Assembly: GCA_034432655.1 (NCBI GenBank)
Contig: DAOUBP010000038.1
Span: 1 to 64,000, forward strand
Direction of reading: 5' to 3'
DNA from: DAOUBP01 sp034432655
GTDB taxonomy: Bacteria; Chloroflexota; Anaerolineae; CG2-30-64-16
Length of the DNA: 64,000 nt
Position 1 is the stretch's first letter. Each line of letters opens with the position of its first letter. A program made the translations under genes and the position numbers. The notes beneath the pieces are model-generated. The model had not been told where the DNA came from and did no database searches. It was given only the letters and a program-made list of their open reading frames with translations. Positions 14,872-21,697 of the stretch are shown here, one piece after another.

Positions 14872-15038
14872 TCGCCCCAATCCTCCGCCTCTTCCGGCGC
14901 CAGGTCGAGGACCAGTGGGTCCAGCGACACCACCTCCAGCTCCGCGCCGCACGCCGGGCACGGCACGATCTCCCCCTGCAACGGGTCGCGCAGGGTCACA
15001 GGACCTTCACATTCTGGACAGAGTGCTTCGCGTGACAT
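14868..15038 (-). CDS. lysW: Amino-group carrier protein LysW
   Basis: A 56-aa acidic carrier that protects the amino group of aminoadipate and presents intermediates to LysX, Z, Y, J and K. It has two zinc-binding CPxC pairs (CPECEG and CPACGAE) and the diagnostic C-terminal EDWGE, whose final Glu is the attachment site. Start ATG 15038 has AGGAGG at -8. It is the first structural gene of the operon, and its stop overlaps lysX. This gene fixes the identity of the whole cluster. Confidence 0.95.
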   Translation of the reverse strand: MSREALCPECEGPVTLRDPLQGEIVPCPACGAELEVVSLDPLVLDLAPEEAEDWGE

Positions 15039-15061
15039 GAGTGCCTCCTGATGATGTGGGT

Positions 15062-15168
15062 TCGTACTGCGTATTGCGTACTGCGTATTGCGTGATTCGC
15101 CATTCGTTGATTCGTTGATTCGCTGATTCGCTGATTCGCCATTCGCTGATTCGTTGATTCGCCATTTC
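15062..15168. repeat. GCGTAYT heptamers then TGATTCGC-type units before lysW
   Basis: About four heptamers (15062-15092) are followed by TGATTCGC/CATTCGC/TGATTCGT units (period 7-8, 15093-15168). They lie between the second attenuator terminator and the lysW RBS, so they are part of the mRNA leader. Confidence 0.85.
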
Positions 15169-15174
15169 GCCCCC

Positions 15175-15215
15175 AAACAAAAAGCCCCCTCCCGCCAGAC
15201 TGGTCGGGAAGGGGC
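15175..15215 (-). terminator. Second intrinsic terminator of the lys leader
   Basis: On the - strand an 11-bp GC stem (GCCCCTTCCCG with CGGGAGGGGGC, one G-T pair) is followed by TTTTTGTTT. It lies downstream of leader peptide 2 and upstream of lysW, the position of an attenuator. Confidence 0.85.
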
Positions 15216-15239
15216 CTGCGATGGGCTTCAGGGTGCGCG

Positions 15240-15311
15240 CTAGCGGCCTATCCAGACACAGTCTGGCAAGCTGGTGACCTGCTTCTTAGCGCGCTTGAAG
15301 TTGAGATTCAT
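15240..15311 (-). CDS. Leader peptide 2 (Lys/Arg-rich, 23 aa)
   Basis: ATG 15311 to TAG 15240. The N-terminal half reads NFKRAKKQ, giving three Lys codons (all AAG) and one Arg within six residues. GGTGA lies a few bases upstream as a weak RBS. Its position, between terminator 1 and terminator 2, is what a second attenuation control peptide would have. Expression is inferred, not shown. Confidence 0.6.
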   Translation of the reverse strand: MNLNFKRAKKQVTSLPDCVWIGR

Positions 15312-15322
15312 GGTTTCACCGC

Positions 15323-15363
15323 AAACAAAAAGCCCTGCCTGGCATCTTGGGCCTGGCAGGGCT
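15323..15363 (-). terminator. First intrinsic terminator of the lys leader
   Basis: On the - strand a 9-bp stem (AGCCCTGCC with GGCAGGGCT), extended by 3 bp across an A-A mismatch, is followed by TTTTTGTTT. It lies 24 bases after the stop of leader peptide 1. Confidence 0.88.
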
Positions 15364-15386
15364 GCTGTGCTGAGTTGCGTCGCTTC

Positions 15387-15470
15387 TTACCCCAAGCACA
15401 AACGACCGTCCCTGCAGGCCAGGGCGGGCTTCTTGGACTTGGAGCACTTGGAGAGCGACATAGAGTTCAT
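15387..15470 (-). CDS. Leader peptide 1 (Lys-rich, 27 aa)
   Basis: ATG 15470 (or ATG 15461) to TAA 15387. It contains SKCSKSKK, four AAG Lys codons within eight residues. It begins about 23 bases after the predicted transcription start. Lys codons clustered in a short ORF just before a terminator are the hallmark of ribosome-mediated attenuation by lysyl-tRNA. The RBS is weak, which is common for such peptides but lowers certainty. Confidence 0.65.
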   Translation of the reverse strand: MNSMSLSKCSKSKKPALACRDGRLCLG

Positions 15471-15500
15471 CAAGGTTGTCTTTGCCTCACGCTGGGCGGT

Positions 15501-15528
15501 AGTATAACTAAAGTGCGCGATCTGTCAA
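15501..15528 (-). promoter_or_regulatory. Promoter of the lysine operon
   Basis: On the - strand TTGACA (15523-15528) and TATACT (15501-15506) are separated by 16 bases. Transcription would start near 15494 and run through both leader peptides into lysW. Confidence 0.8.
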
Positions 15529-15566
15529 ATTTCAAGTGTGGCCAACAAGACGATCAAAACATCAGG

Positions 15567-15662
15567 CGGGGGCGGATGGGAGTCGAACCCACCTTGGACG
15601 CTTCCTAGGCGCCCATCACCGGTTTTGAAGACCGGGGCCGCCACCGGACGACAACCACCCCC
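15567..15662 (-). tRNA. selC: tRNA-Sec, anticodon TCA
   Basis: The 96-base molecule folds as a bacterial selenocysteine tRNA. It has an 8-bp acceptor stem (GGGGGTGG with CCGCCCCC), a long D arm with the CCGGTG segment, and an anticodon stem CCGGT/ACCGG around CTTCAAA (TCA at 15626-15628). A 7-bp variable arm (TGGGCGC/GCGTCCA) and a T arm with TTCGACT follow. The 8+5 acceptor/T stacking and G discriminator match E. coli selC. CCA is not encoded. It implies the genome makes selenoproteins; a candidate lies at 54516-54990. Confidence 0.93.
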
Positions 15663-15669
15663 ACACATG

Positions 15670-15698
15670 ATGATACACGACTTCGGTCAGATGGTCAA
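15670..15698 (-). promoter_or_regulatory. Promoter of tRNA-Sec
   Basis: TTGACC (15693-15698) and TATCAT (15670-15675) are 17 bases apart on the - strand. The tRNA 5' end lies about 7 bases below the -10 box. Confidence 0.65.
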
Positions 15699-15739
15699 AA
15701 TGGTTGAAGTCGGCGCGTGTTCGTGGTAGAATAAATAAA

Positions 15740-15881
15740 ATACTGCGTACTACTTACTGCGTATTGAGTGCTTCATGCGATCGCTCGCGCAATGTTTGTA
15801 CGGAGTATGCAGTACGGAGTATGCAGTACGGAGTATGTAGTACGGAGTATGCAATACGGAGTATGTAGTACGGAGTTCGCC
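15740..15881. repeat. Heptamer arrays between tRNA-Sec and amrS
   Basis: ACTGCGT-type units (15740-15768), then inverted TACGGAG/TATGCAG units (15797-15878) run up to the amrS start codon. They leave little room for a conventional RBS. Confidence 0.85.
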
Positions 15882-16904
15882 ATGTCCCACCCCGCCATTC
15901 TCTGGGAACGACTGGGGCCCGACGACCTGCGGGTCCGCTGCAATCTGTGCGCGCACCATTGTGTGATCGCGCCGGGCAAATTGGGGGTCTGCTGTGTGCG
16001 GGAGAACGTGGACGGCGAGTTGGTGACGCTGGTCTACGGTCGGGCGATTTCGCAACATGTAGATCCCATCGAGAAGAAACCGCTGTTCCATTTCCAGCCG
16101 GGCAGCAAGTCATACTCCATCGCCACGGTCGGCTGTAACTTTCAGTGTGCCTTCTGTCAGAACTGGGAGATCTCGCAGATGCCGCGTGAGGAGGGCGCCG
16201 TCATGGGGCGCTTCGTTGCCCCGGCTGAGGTCGCGCGCGCGGCCCGGCAGGCCGGCTGCGCTTCGGTGGCCTACACCTACACGGAGCCGACTATCTACGC
16301 CGAGTACGCGCTGGACTGTGCGCGGGAGGCGCAGAAATTGGGGCTGCGTAACGTGTTCGTCAGCAACGGCTATATGACGCCGGCGTTACTTGAGTTGATG
16401 GCGGGCCTGATTGACGGCATCAATGTTGACCTGAAGGCCGGCCGGGGCGAGTTCTACCGCAAGATATCGGGCGCGGGGTTGAAGGCCGTGTTGGAGAACC
16501 TGGTGCGCATCCACAAGTTGGGCATCTGGCTGGAGGTGACGACCCTGGTGATCCCCGGCCTCAATGACTCAGATGAGGAGCTGCGTTGGGCCGCGCGTTA
16601 TCTGTACGACAACCTGGGGCCTGATGTGCCGTGGCATATCAGCCGCTTTTACCCGCACTACAAGATGAGCGATGTGCCGCCCACCCCTGCCAAGACGCTC
16701 GAGCGTGCCTGGCAGATCGGCCGGGACGTGGGCCTGCACTACGTCTATGTGGGCAACCTGCCCGGCCATCACGCCGAGAGCACCTTCTGCCCTGGCTGCG
16801 GCGGCCTGGTCATCGAGCGCAGCGGCTACTGGCTCGGCCGGCGCAACCTGCGGGACGGCAAGTGCACTGCGTGCGGGACGGTCATCGCCGGCGTGGAGAT
16901 GTGA
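15882..16904 (+). CDS. amrS: AmmeMemoRadiSam system radical SAM enzyme
   Basis: The 340-aa protein is a pyruvate formate-lyase-activating-enzyme relative. The radical SAM cluster motif is CNFQCAFCQNWEIS (about residue 86, CxxxCxxC). The N-terminal RCNLCAHHCVIAPG is a second Cys-rich segment, and the C-terminal CPGCGG...CTACG is a zinc-ribbon-like pair. ATG 15882 directly follows the repeat array; the open frame upstream is repeat and is not counted. The system is named from conserved co-occurrence with AmmeCR1 and Memo proteins; its reaction is not established. The AMMECR1 partner lies just downstream, convergently; no Memo gene is seen here. Confidence 0.88.
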   Translation: MSHPAILWERLGPDDLRVRCNLCAHHCVIAPGKLGVCCVRENVDGELVTLVYGRAISQHVDPIEKKPLFHFQPGSKSYSIATVGCNFQCAFCQNWEISQMPREEGAVMGRFVAPAEVARAARQAGCASVAYTYTEPTIYAEYALDCAREAQKLGLRNVFVSNGYMTPALLELMAGLIDGINVDLKAGRGEFYRKISGAGLKAVLENLVRIHKLGIWLEVTTLVIPGLNDSDEELRWAARYLYDNLGPDVPWHISRFYPHYKMSDVPPTPAKTLERAWQIGRDVGLHYVYVGNLPGHHAESTFCPGCGGLVIERSGYWLGRRNLRDGKCTACGTVIAGVEM

Positions 16905-16953
16905 GGGCGCGTGGCAAAATACGCAATGCGCAATACGGAGTGCGCAGCACTCG

Positions 16954-17484
16954 CTACTCGTATTTCTCAACCCGAAACCGGAACATCTCCACCGGCTCAT
17001 CATCCCGCAGCCCGGCCTTGCGCCGCGCATACCACAGCTGGGTCTTCACATCGTCTATGCCCTCGATGTCCGGCAGCAGCAGGCCGCGCTGCCAGCCCCG
17101 CTGCACGATCACGCCGTAGCGCTTGGGGTCGAGTTCTGTTTCCGAAGTGATCCGCTCCGGCGGGTAAAGCACGCTTACGTCAATTTTGAGATCGTCCAGC
17201 TCTTCAGGCCGCACCGGCGGGAAGCGCGGATCGCGCGTGGCCGCGGCGATGGCGTTGTTGATCACCTCCTGCGCCAGCGATTTCTCGGTCGCGGTGATGG
17301 TGCCGATGCAACCGCGCAGCTCGCCGGTGCTTTTGGTGTGCAAAGTGACGAAGACCCCGGCCGGCTCGCCTTCGATGGGCGCCGGGGCCTCTGCTGGCTT
17401 CAGTTTTCTGCCCTCGCGCACGTAACGCTCGATGGCCGCGCGGGCCAGTTGGACGAGAGGGTGATGGGTGGGTTGGGTGGACAT
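16954..17484 (-). CDS. amrA: AmmeMemoRadiSam system protein A (AMMECR1 domain)
   Basis: The 176-aa protein carries the AMMECR1 core: VFVTLHTKSTGELRGCIGTI (conserved Gly-Cys-Ile-Gly around residue 58), AAATRDPRFPPV, IDVSVL and a GLLLPDIEG segment. Function of the family is unknown. It converges on amrS with a 49-base gap that holds degenerate heptamers (16918-16965). Confidence 0.88.
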   Translation of the reverse strand: MSTQPTHHPLVQLARAAIERYVREGRKLKPAEAPAPIEGEPAGVFVTLHTKSTGELRGCIGTITATEKSLAQEVINNAIAAATRDPRFPPVRPEELDDLKIDVSVLYPPERITSETELDPKRYGVIVQRGWQRGLLLPDIEGIDDVKTQLWYARRKAGLRDDEPVEMFRFRVEKYE

Positions 17485-17598
17485 GGGTAGCTCCTGGCGT
17501 GGTCGGATGCCGTACTTCGTAGTCCGCGTGTAGCGCTTGACGGCCAGCCGCCTCCTCGCAGCAAAACGGAAGCCGCAGCACGCAATACGTGTAATCCT

Positions 17599-18720
17599 TC
17601 AAGCAATCGTGCGCGCGATTATCAACCGCTGCATCTCGCTCGTTCCCTCGCCGATGGTCATCAGCCGGGCGTCGCGGTAGATGCGCTCCACCGGGTACTC
17701 GCTGCTGTAGCCGTAGCCGCCGTGGATCTGGATCGCGTCCCGGGCCACGCGTTCGGCCATCTCGGTGGCCACCAGCTTGGCGATGGAGGCCTCTTTGGTG
17801 TGTGGTCGGCCCTGGTCGCGCAGCCACGCAGCATGATAGGTCAGCCAGCGCGCCGACTCGATCTCGGCCGCCATATCCGCCAGCATGAACGCGACCGCCT
17901 GGTGCTCGACCAGCGGCTGGCCGAAGGTGTGCCGCGTTTTGGCATAGGCGGCCGCAGCGTCAAACGCGGCCTCGGCCAACCCCAGGCTGAGCGCGGCGAT
18001 GCCGATGCGGCCGCCGTCCAGCACCTGCAGGGTCTGCGCCAGGCCGCGGCCCTCGACCCCCAGCAGGTGATCGGCCGGCACGCGCACGTCCTCCAGGCTG
18101 ACCGCGTAAGTGTGCGAACCGTGGAGCCCCATCTTCTTCTCCGGCGGGCCAAAGGTGAGGCCGGGCGCATCGGTGGGGACCAGGAAGTGGCTGAATTTGT
18201 CGCCCGTGCGGGCCAGCAGGATGGCGATCCCGGCCTCGGCGCCGTTAGTGAGCCACATCTTGCTGCCGTTGATGACCCAGTCGTCTCCATCTCGAACGGC
18301 GGTCGTGCGGATGCCCCGCAGGTCGGAGCCGGCACCCGGTTCGGTCAGCCCCAGGCAGCCGAGCATCTTCCCCTGGGCCAGCGGGACGAGCCAGCGCCGT
18401 TTCTGTGCCTCAGTGCCGAAGAGCGTCAGCGGCCCGCACGCCAGTCCCAGGTGGGCAGCTACGATCAGCCCGGTGGAGCCGCAGCCCTTGCCGATCTCCT
18501 CCAGCATCAGCGCAACGCTCAGGTAGTCAGCGCCGGAGCCGCCGTATTCCTCCGGCACGTTCAGGCCCAGCAGCCCCAGCTTGCCCATCGCCTTCAGCGT
18601 CGGCCACGGGAACTCGCCCGTCTCGTCTGTGTGCCGGGCGCGGGGGGTTACTTCTTTGGCCACGAACTCGCGGACGGTCTCCTGCAACATGCGGTGTTCT
18701 TCGGACAGGTCGAAGTCCAT
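17599..18720 (-). CDS. Acyl-CoA dehydrogenase
   Basis: An FAD-dependent oxidation of an acyl-CoA to the 2-enoyl-CoA, passing electrons to ETF. The 373-aa protein has the signatures CLTEPGAGSDLRGI (flavin/substrate), WVINGSKMWLTNG, the RHTFGQPLVEHQAV loop and QIHGGYGYSSEYPVERIYRDAR with the C-terminal FAD motif; the catalytic Glu would be near the RxIxEGTSEMQ segment (IGEGTSEMQ). Start 18720 begins MDFDLSEEH; the upstream open frame is repeat. The neighbouring CoA-transferase and thiolase suggest an acyl-CoA degradation cluster. Confidence 0.92.
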   Translation of the reverse strand: MDFDLSEEHRMLQETVREFVAKEVTPRARHTDETGEFPWPTLKAMGKLGLLGLNVPEEYGGSGADYLSVALMLEEIGKGCGSTGLIVAAHLGLACGPLTLFGTEAQKRRWLVPLAQGKMLGCLGLTEPGAGSDLRGIRTTAVRDGDDWVINGSKMWLTNGAEAGIAILLARTGDKFSHFLVPTDAPGLTFGPPEKKMGLHGSHTYAVSLEDVRVPADHLLGVEGRGLAQTLQVLDGGRIGIAALSLGLAEAAFDAAAAYAKTRHTFGQPLVEHQAVAFMLADMAAEIESARWLTYHAAWLRDQGRPHTKEASIAKLVATEMAERVARDAIQIHGGYGYSSEYPVERIYRDARLMTIGEGTSEMQRLIIARTIA

Positions 18721-18742
18721 GAGAACCTCCGTACCTTTACTG

Positions 18743-18911
18743 AATACTGCGTATTGCGTACTGCGTATTGCGTACTGCGTATTGCGTACTAAGTATTCCA
18801 AACTGCGTGCTGTTATGCAGCTTACCTCGCAACTGCGCCATACGGAGTACGGAGCACGGACTACGAAGTACGGACTACGGAGTACGAAGTACGGACTACG
18901 GAGTACGCAAT
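18743..18911. repeat. Facing heptamer arrays upstream of the acyl-CoA dehydrogenase gene
   Basis: GCGTATT/GCGTACT units (18743-18797) face TACGGAG/TACGAAG units (18838-18911), with about 40 unique bases between. They fill the gap to the CoA-transferase gene. Confidence 0.88.
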
Positions 18912-18917
18912 GCGTCG

Positions 18918-19997
18918 TTATCTGATGAGCAATCCCGTCGGATCAATTTCCCTCAAGATCCTTCGTTCCTCCTCCGTCGGCGCGGCGGTGACGGCCAGCG
19001 GCTCGGCCACCGGGATCGGGAAGCTGCTGTTGGCCTGGATCTCCTCCACGGTGACGCCGGGGTGAACGGCCAATAGATACATGGTCCTGGTCGCTTCGTC
19101 GAAGCCGTAGACGCCCAGCTGCGTGATCACCCGATAGGGGCCGGTGTTCGCCGGCAGCCCTGCGCGCTCACGTGCGCCCGGACCGGTCAGATAGCCTGGG
19201 GTGGTGATAAAGTCCAGCTTCTCGGCGAACTTACGGCGGTCCTGGCGCATGATGATGATGGTGCGATGGCAGGCCGAGCCTACGTCATTTGCCCCGCCGC
19301 TGCCGGGCAATCGGACCGTAGGGTGCTCCCAATCGCCGATCACGGTGGTGTTGATGTTGCCGTACGGGTCAATCTGCGCGGCGCCCAGGAAGCCGTAGTC
19401 CAGATGGCCGGCCTGGGCCATGGACATCACGTCGTGCATGCTCGAGGCGGCCACAGCCTGATGGAAGGTGCGCGAATCGCCCACGGAGATGGGCAGCACC
19501 GGGATGTGGGGGCCGATGCCGCCGGCTTCGAAGATAATCAACAGGCCCGGCGCGTGGGTGCGCTGCGCCAGCATGGCGGCGATCATAGGCAGCCCTGTGC
19601 CGACGAACACTGATTTACGGTCTTCCAGCAGGTGTGCCGCGACACAGGCGAGCAGCTCGGTGGAGGAATAAGGAGACGTGGAAGCAGGGAGACGCGAAGA
19701 TTCTCCGCGTCCCCGCGTCTCCGCCTCCCCGTGTCCCCGCGTCCCCGCGTCCCCGCGTCCCCACGTCTCCGCCTCCCCGTGTCCCCGCGTCTCCGCGTCC
19801 CCGTGTCCCCGCGTCTCCGCGTCCCCGTGTCCCCGCGTCCCCGCGTCCCCGTGTCCCCGCGTCTTCGCGTCTCCGCGTCCCCGCATCCCCGCGTCCCCGT
19901 GTCCCCGCGTCTCCGCCTCCCCGCGTCCCCGCGTCTCCGCCTCCCCGCGTCCCCGCGTCTCCGCGTCCCCGCGCGCCTGCATCATCGGATCCTCCAT
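18918..19997 (-). CDS. CoA-transferase subunit beta with a repeat-encoded N-terminal extension
   Basis: The homologous part starts near 19660 (SSTELLACVAAHLLEDRKSVFVG) and continues with GTGLPMIAAMLAQ, FEAGGIGPHIP, LPGSGGANDVGSA and a C-terminal LAVHPGVTVEEI. This is the GctB/CatJ-like beta subunit of a glutaconate-type CoA-transferase. No ATG, GTG or TTG lies in frame near the expected start. The open frame instead runs back through the octamer array (about 113 residues of ETRGRGDAG-type repeat) to ATG 19997, which overlaps the end of the four-helix-bundle gene. So the natural start seems lost to the insertion, and expression as a long fusion is uncertain. Confidence 0.75.
   Translation of the reverse strand: MEDPMMQARGDAETRGRGEAETRGRGEAETRGHGDAGMRGRGDAKTRGHGDAGTRGHGDAETRGHGDAETRGHGEAETWGRGDAGTRGHGEAETRGRGESSRLPASTSPYSSTELLACVAAHLLEDRKSVFVGTGLPMIAAMLAQRTHAPGLLIIFEAGGIGPHIPVLPISVGDSRTFHQAVAASSMHDVMSMAQAGHLDYGFLGAAQIDPYGNINTTVIGDWEHPTVRLPGSGGANDVGSACHRTIIIMRQDRRKFAEKLDFITTPGYLTGPGARERAGLPANTGPYRVITQLGVYGFDEATRTMYLLAVHPGVTVEEIQANSSFPIPVAEPLAVTAAPTEEERRILREIDPTGLLIR
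19690..19978. repeat. Left CCGCGTCY octamer array
   Basis: About 35 units of CCGCGTCC/CCGCGTCT with CCGTGTCC and CCGCCTCC variants, period 8, on the + strand. The array contains no stop codon in any frame and is translated on the - strand as the CoA-transferase beta extension. Confidence 0.92.
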
Positions 19998-20359
19998 TGC
20001 TCAGAGTGGCTGATCATGTTCACCAGTTTGCCCAGCACGTTGTCGTATGCGGCCGATATTTCATTGCCCACGGAGGGAGCCAGATAGCTACACTTGACGG
20101 AAAACTCCAGCCAGACCTGGGTTTCAGCAGCCTCTGCTTCGGAATCGCTGAGCTTGCTGCTGAAAGCGTTGGGATATCGTCGTTTCCGCCAGGCCTCAGC
20201 TATGTTTGCGCAGACGGACCGTGAGGATCGTCGAATCTGGTCAGTTAGCGAGTAACGTTCTTCCTTCGGGAAGTCTTTTGTCAACTCAAAGATCCGCATC
20301 GCCAGCTCCATCGCCAGCTTGTACACATCCAACTCACGAAAATCCCGAATATTGCTCAT
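19982..20359 (-). CDS. Four-helix-bundle protein, S23/IVP family (Avd-like fold)
   Basis: The 125-aa protein begins at ATG 20359, with GGAGGGAGT just upstream. Family landmarks are FRELDVYKLAMELA, LTKDFPKEERYSLTDQIRRSSRSVCANIAE, and FSSKLSDSEAEAAETQVWLEFS. The family was first seen encoded in 23S rRNA intervening sequences and is structurally related to Avd of diversity-generating retroelements; its activity is unknown. It sits between identical octamer arrays and splits a two-subunit CoA-transferase operon, so I read it as cargo of a small mobile unit (inference). The open frame extends upstream into the array (RGRGDAET-type residues), which is not needed. Confidence 0.88.
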   Translation of the reverse strand: MSNIRDFRELDVYKLAMELAMRIFELTKDFPKEERYSLTDQIRRSSRSVCANIAEAWRKRRYPNAFSSKLSDSEAEAAETQVWLEFSVKCSYLAPSVGNEISAAYDNVLGKLVNMISHSEQWRIR

Positions 20360-20368
20360 ACTCCCTCC

Positions 20369-20573
20369 TCTCCGCGTCCCCGCGTCTCCGCGTCCCCGCG
20401 TCTCCGCGTCCCCGCGTCCCCGCGTCCCCGCGTCTCCGCGTCCCCGCGTCTCCGCGTCCCCGCGTCCCCGCGTCCCCGCGTCTCCGCGTCTCCGCGTCTC
20501 CACGTCCCCGCGTCTCCGCGTCTCCGCGTCCCCGCGTCCCCGTGTCTCCGCGTCTCCGCGTCTCCGCGTCTCC
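20369..20573. repeat. Right CCGCGTCY octamer array
   Basis: About 25 units of the same 8-base motif and orientation as the left array. It starts at the RBS of the four-helix-bundle gene and ends immediately before the stop codon of the CoA-transferase alpha gene (TGA at 20574-20576 on the - strand). Confidence 0.92.
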
Positions 20574-21560
20574 TCACGCCCTGAGCGCCTCGACCTCTCG
20601 CAGATAATCCAGCCGTTCCCGACCTCCTATCTTCTCCAGGTATGCCTCGAAGTCGGGCACCCCGAAGACGAACTCCTCGAAATACTCGGCTGCGCCTGCC
20701 GCAGTTTTTGAGCGCTGCATCCAGGAGCGAATATGGTCTTCGTCGAAGTAGTAAAGCCGTGGCATCTGACAGGGATGGCTGCCGAAGGGCACTTCCACCA
20801 CTGCGTCCACCAGATGGTAAGGGATGACCGTGCGCCAGGGTGTTTCCCGGATCTGTGCTTCGGGGATGATCTGCTCGGTGGTGAGGATCAGACGGCGGGC
20901 CGCGCGCGCCAGCTCGAAGTCCTCGATGATGGTGCCGTCAATCTGCGCGTTGCCGTACATATCGCACCGGGTCACGTGGATGAAAGCGACGTCGGGGTAA
21001 CAGGCGGGCAGCAGGCAGATCGGCTTGCCGCTCCACGGATCGCGCACCACCTTGGCCGAGCTGTGGGCCAGGGTGTCGGTGCCCAGCAAGCTGCGGGTAG
21101 GGATGAAGGGCAGGCCCATGGCCGCGGCCAGGAAGCGCCACTGGTAACCGGCGTTGCTGGTCTCGGCCACCACGCGGCAGTGGCCCTCTTCCACCATGCG
21201 CCGCGAGGCAGGGGAGAGGCCGCGCAGCTCGTGTCCGAAGGTGTACGCCACCTCGACCCGATCCACGCAGCCGGACGCAATGAGGATGTCGCCGTCGTGC
21301 ACGGCCGTCTTGCCGGCCAGTGTCAGATGACGCTTGCGCTGGCGGATGATCTCGTAGATGACGGCCATGCTCACGCGCACATGGCCGAAGCCGCCGGAGG
21401 CGATCAAGGCACCGTCGGGCACAAAACGCGCCACCGCCTCGGCCACCGTCATGCGCTTGTCACGCAGGTCCCGGGATTTGTTCTTCAGCACCCATTCCCG
21501 GTTCTCATCCGGGTCGTGCCAGCCGATCAGCTCGCCGTGGCCTTCTTGCAAGAGCTCCAT
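20574..21560 (-). CDS. CoA-transferase subunit alpha (GctA-like)
   Basis: The 328-aa protein has the family's DGALIASGGFGHVRVSMAVI opening (about residue 48), a glycine-rich CoA-transferase fold, TSNAGYQWRFLAAAMGLPFIPTRSLLGTD and HVTRCDMYGNAQIDG. It should pair with the beta subunit downstream to move CoA between acyl groups. In relatives the two genes abut; here about 0.9 kb of octamer array plus a four-helix-bundle gene separates them. Start ATG 21560 has GGAGGTGAGC close upstream. Confidence 0.88.
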   Translation of the reverse strand: MELLQEGHGELIGWHDPDENREWVLKNKSRDLRDKRMTVAEAVARFVPDGALIASGGFGHVRVSMAVIYEIIRQRKRHLTLAGKTAVHDGDILIASGCVDRVEVAYTFGHELRGLSPASRRMVEEGHCRVVAETSNAGYQWRFLAAAMGLPFIPTRSLLGTDTLAHSSAKVVRDPWSGKPICLLPACYPDVAFIHVTRCDMYGNAQIDGTIIEDFELARAARRLILTTEQIIPEAQIRETPWRTVIPYHLVDAVVEVPFGSHPCQMPRLYYFDEDHIRSWMQRSKTAAGAAEYFEEFVFGVPDFEAYLEKIGGRERLDYLREVEALRA

Positions 21561-21579
21561 TGCTCACCTCCGGAGAGAC

Positions 21580-21697
21580 TACGGCGTACTCCGTGTTCCG
21601 TGCTACGTACTACGTAGTGCTTCAACCATCGAGGGATCGCGATTCAAGGAATACGCAGTACGCAGTACGCGACACGCAATACGCAATACGCTATACT
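21580..21697. repeat. Degenerate heptamer array
   Basis: TACGTAG/TACGGCG units near 21580-21620 and ATACGCA/GTACGCA units at 21650-21697. The last units run into the 3' end of the neighbouring hypothetical gene and supply its stop. Confidence 0.75.

Noticed and set aside
15175..15530. Lysine riboswitch (L-box) or T-box in the lys leader
   Set aside because: I see neither the conserved five-helix L-box core nor a T-box (TGGNACC-like) sequence; two Lys-rich leader peptides with terminators explain the region better.
19690..20573. CRISPR-like array
   Set aside because: The repeats are contiguous 8-bp units without spacers, and no cas gene is nearby.
19632..20607. Long Pro/Arg/Ser-rich open frames on the + strand through the octamer arrays
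   Set aside because: They arise because the CCGCGTCY octamer lacks stop codons in all frames; they contain no RBS and run antisense to the helix-bundle and CoA-transferase genes.
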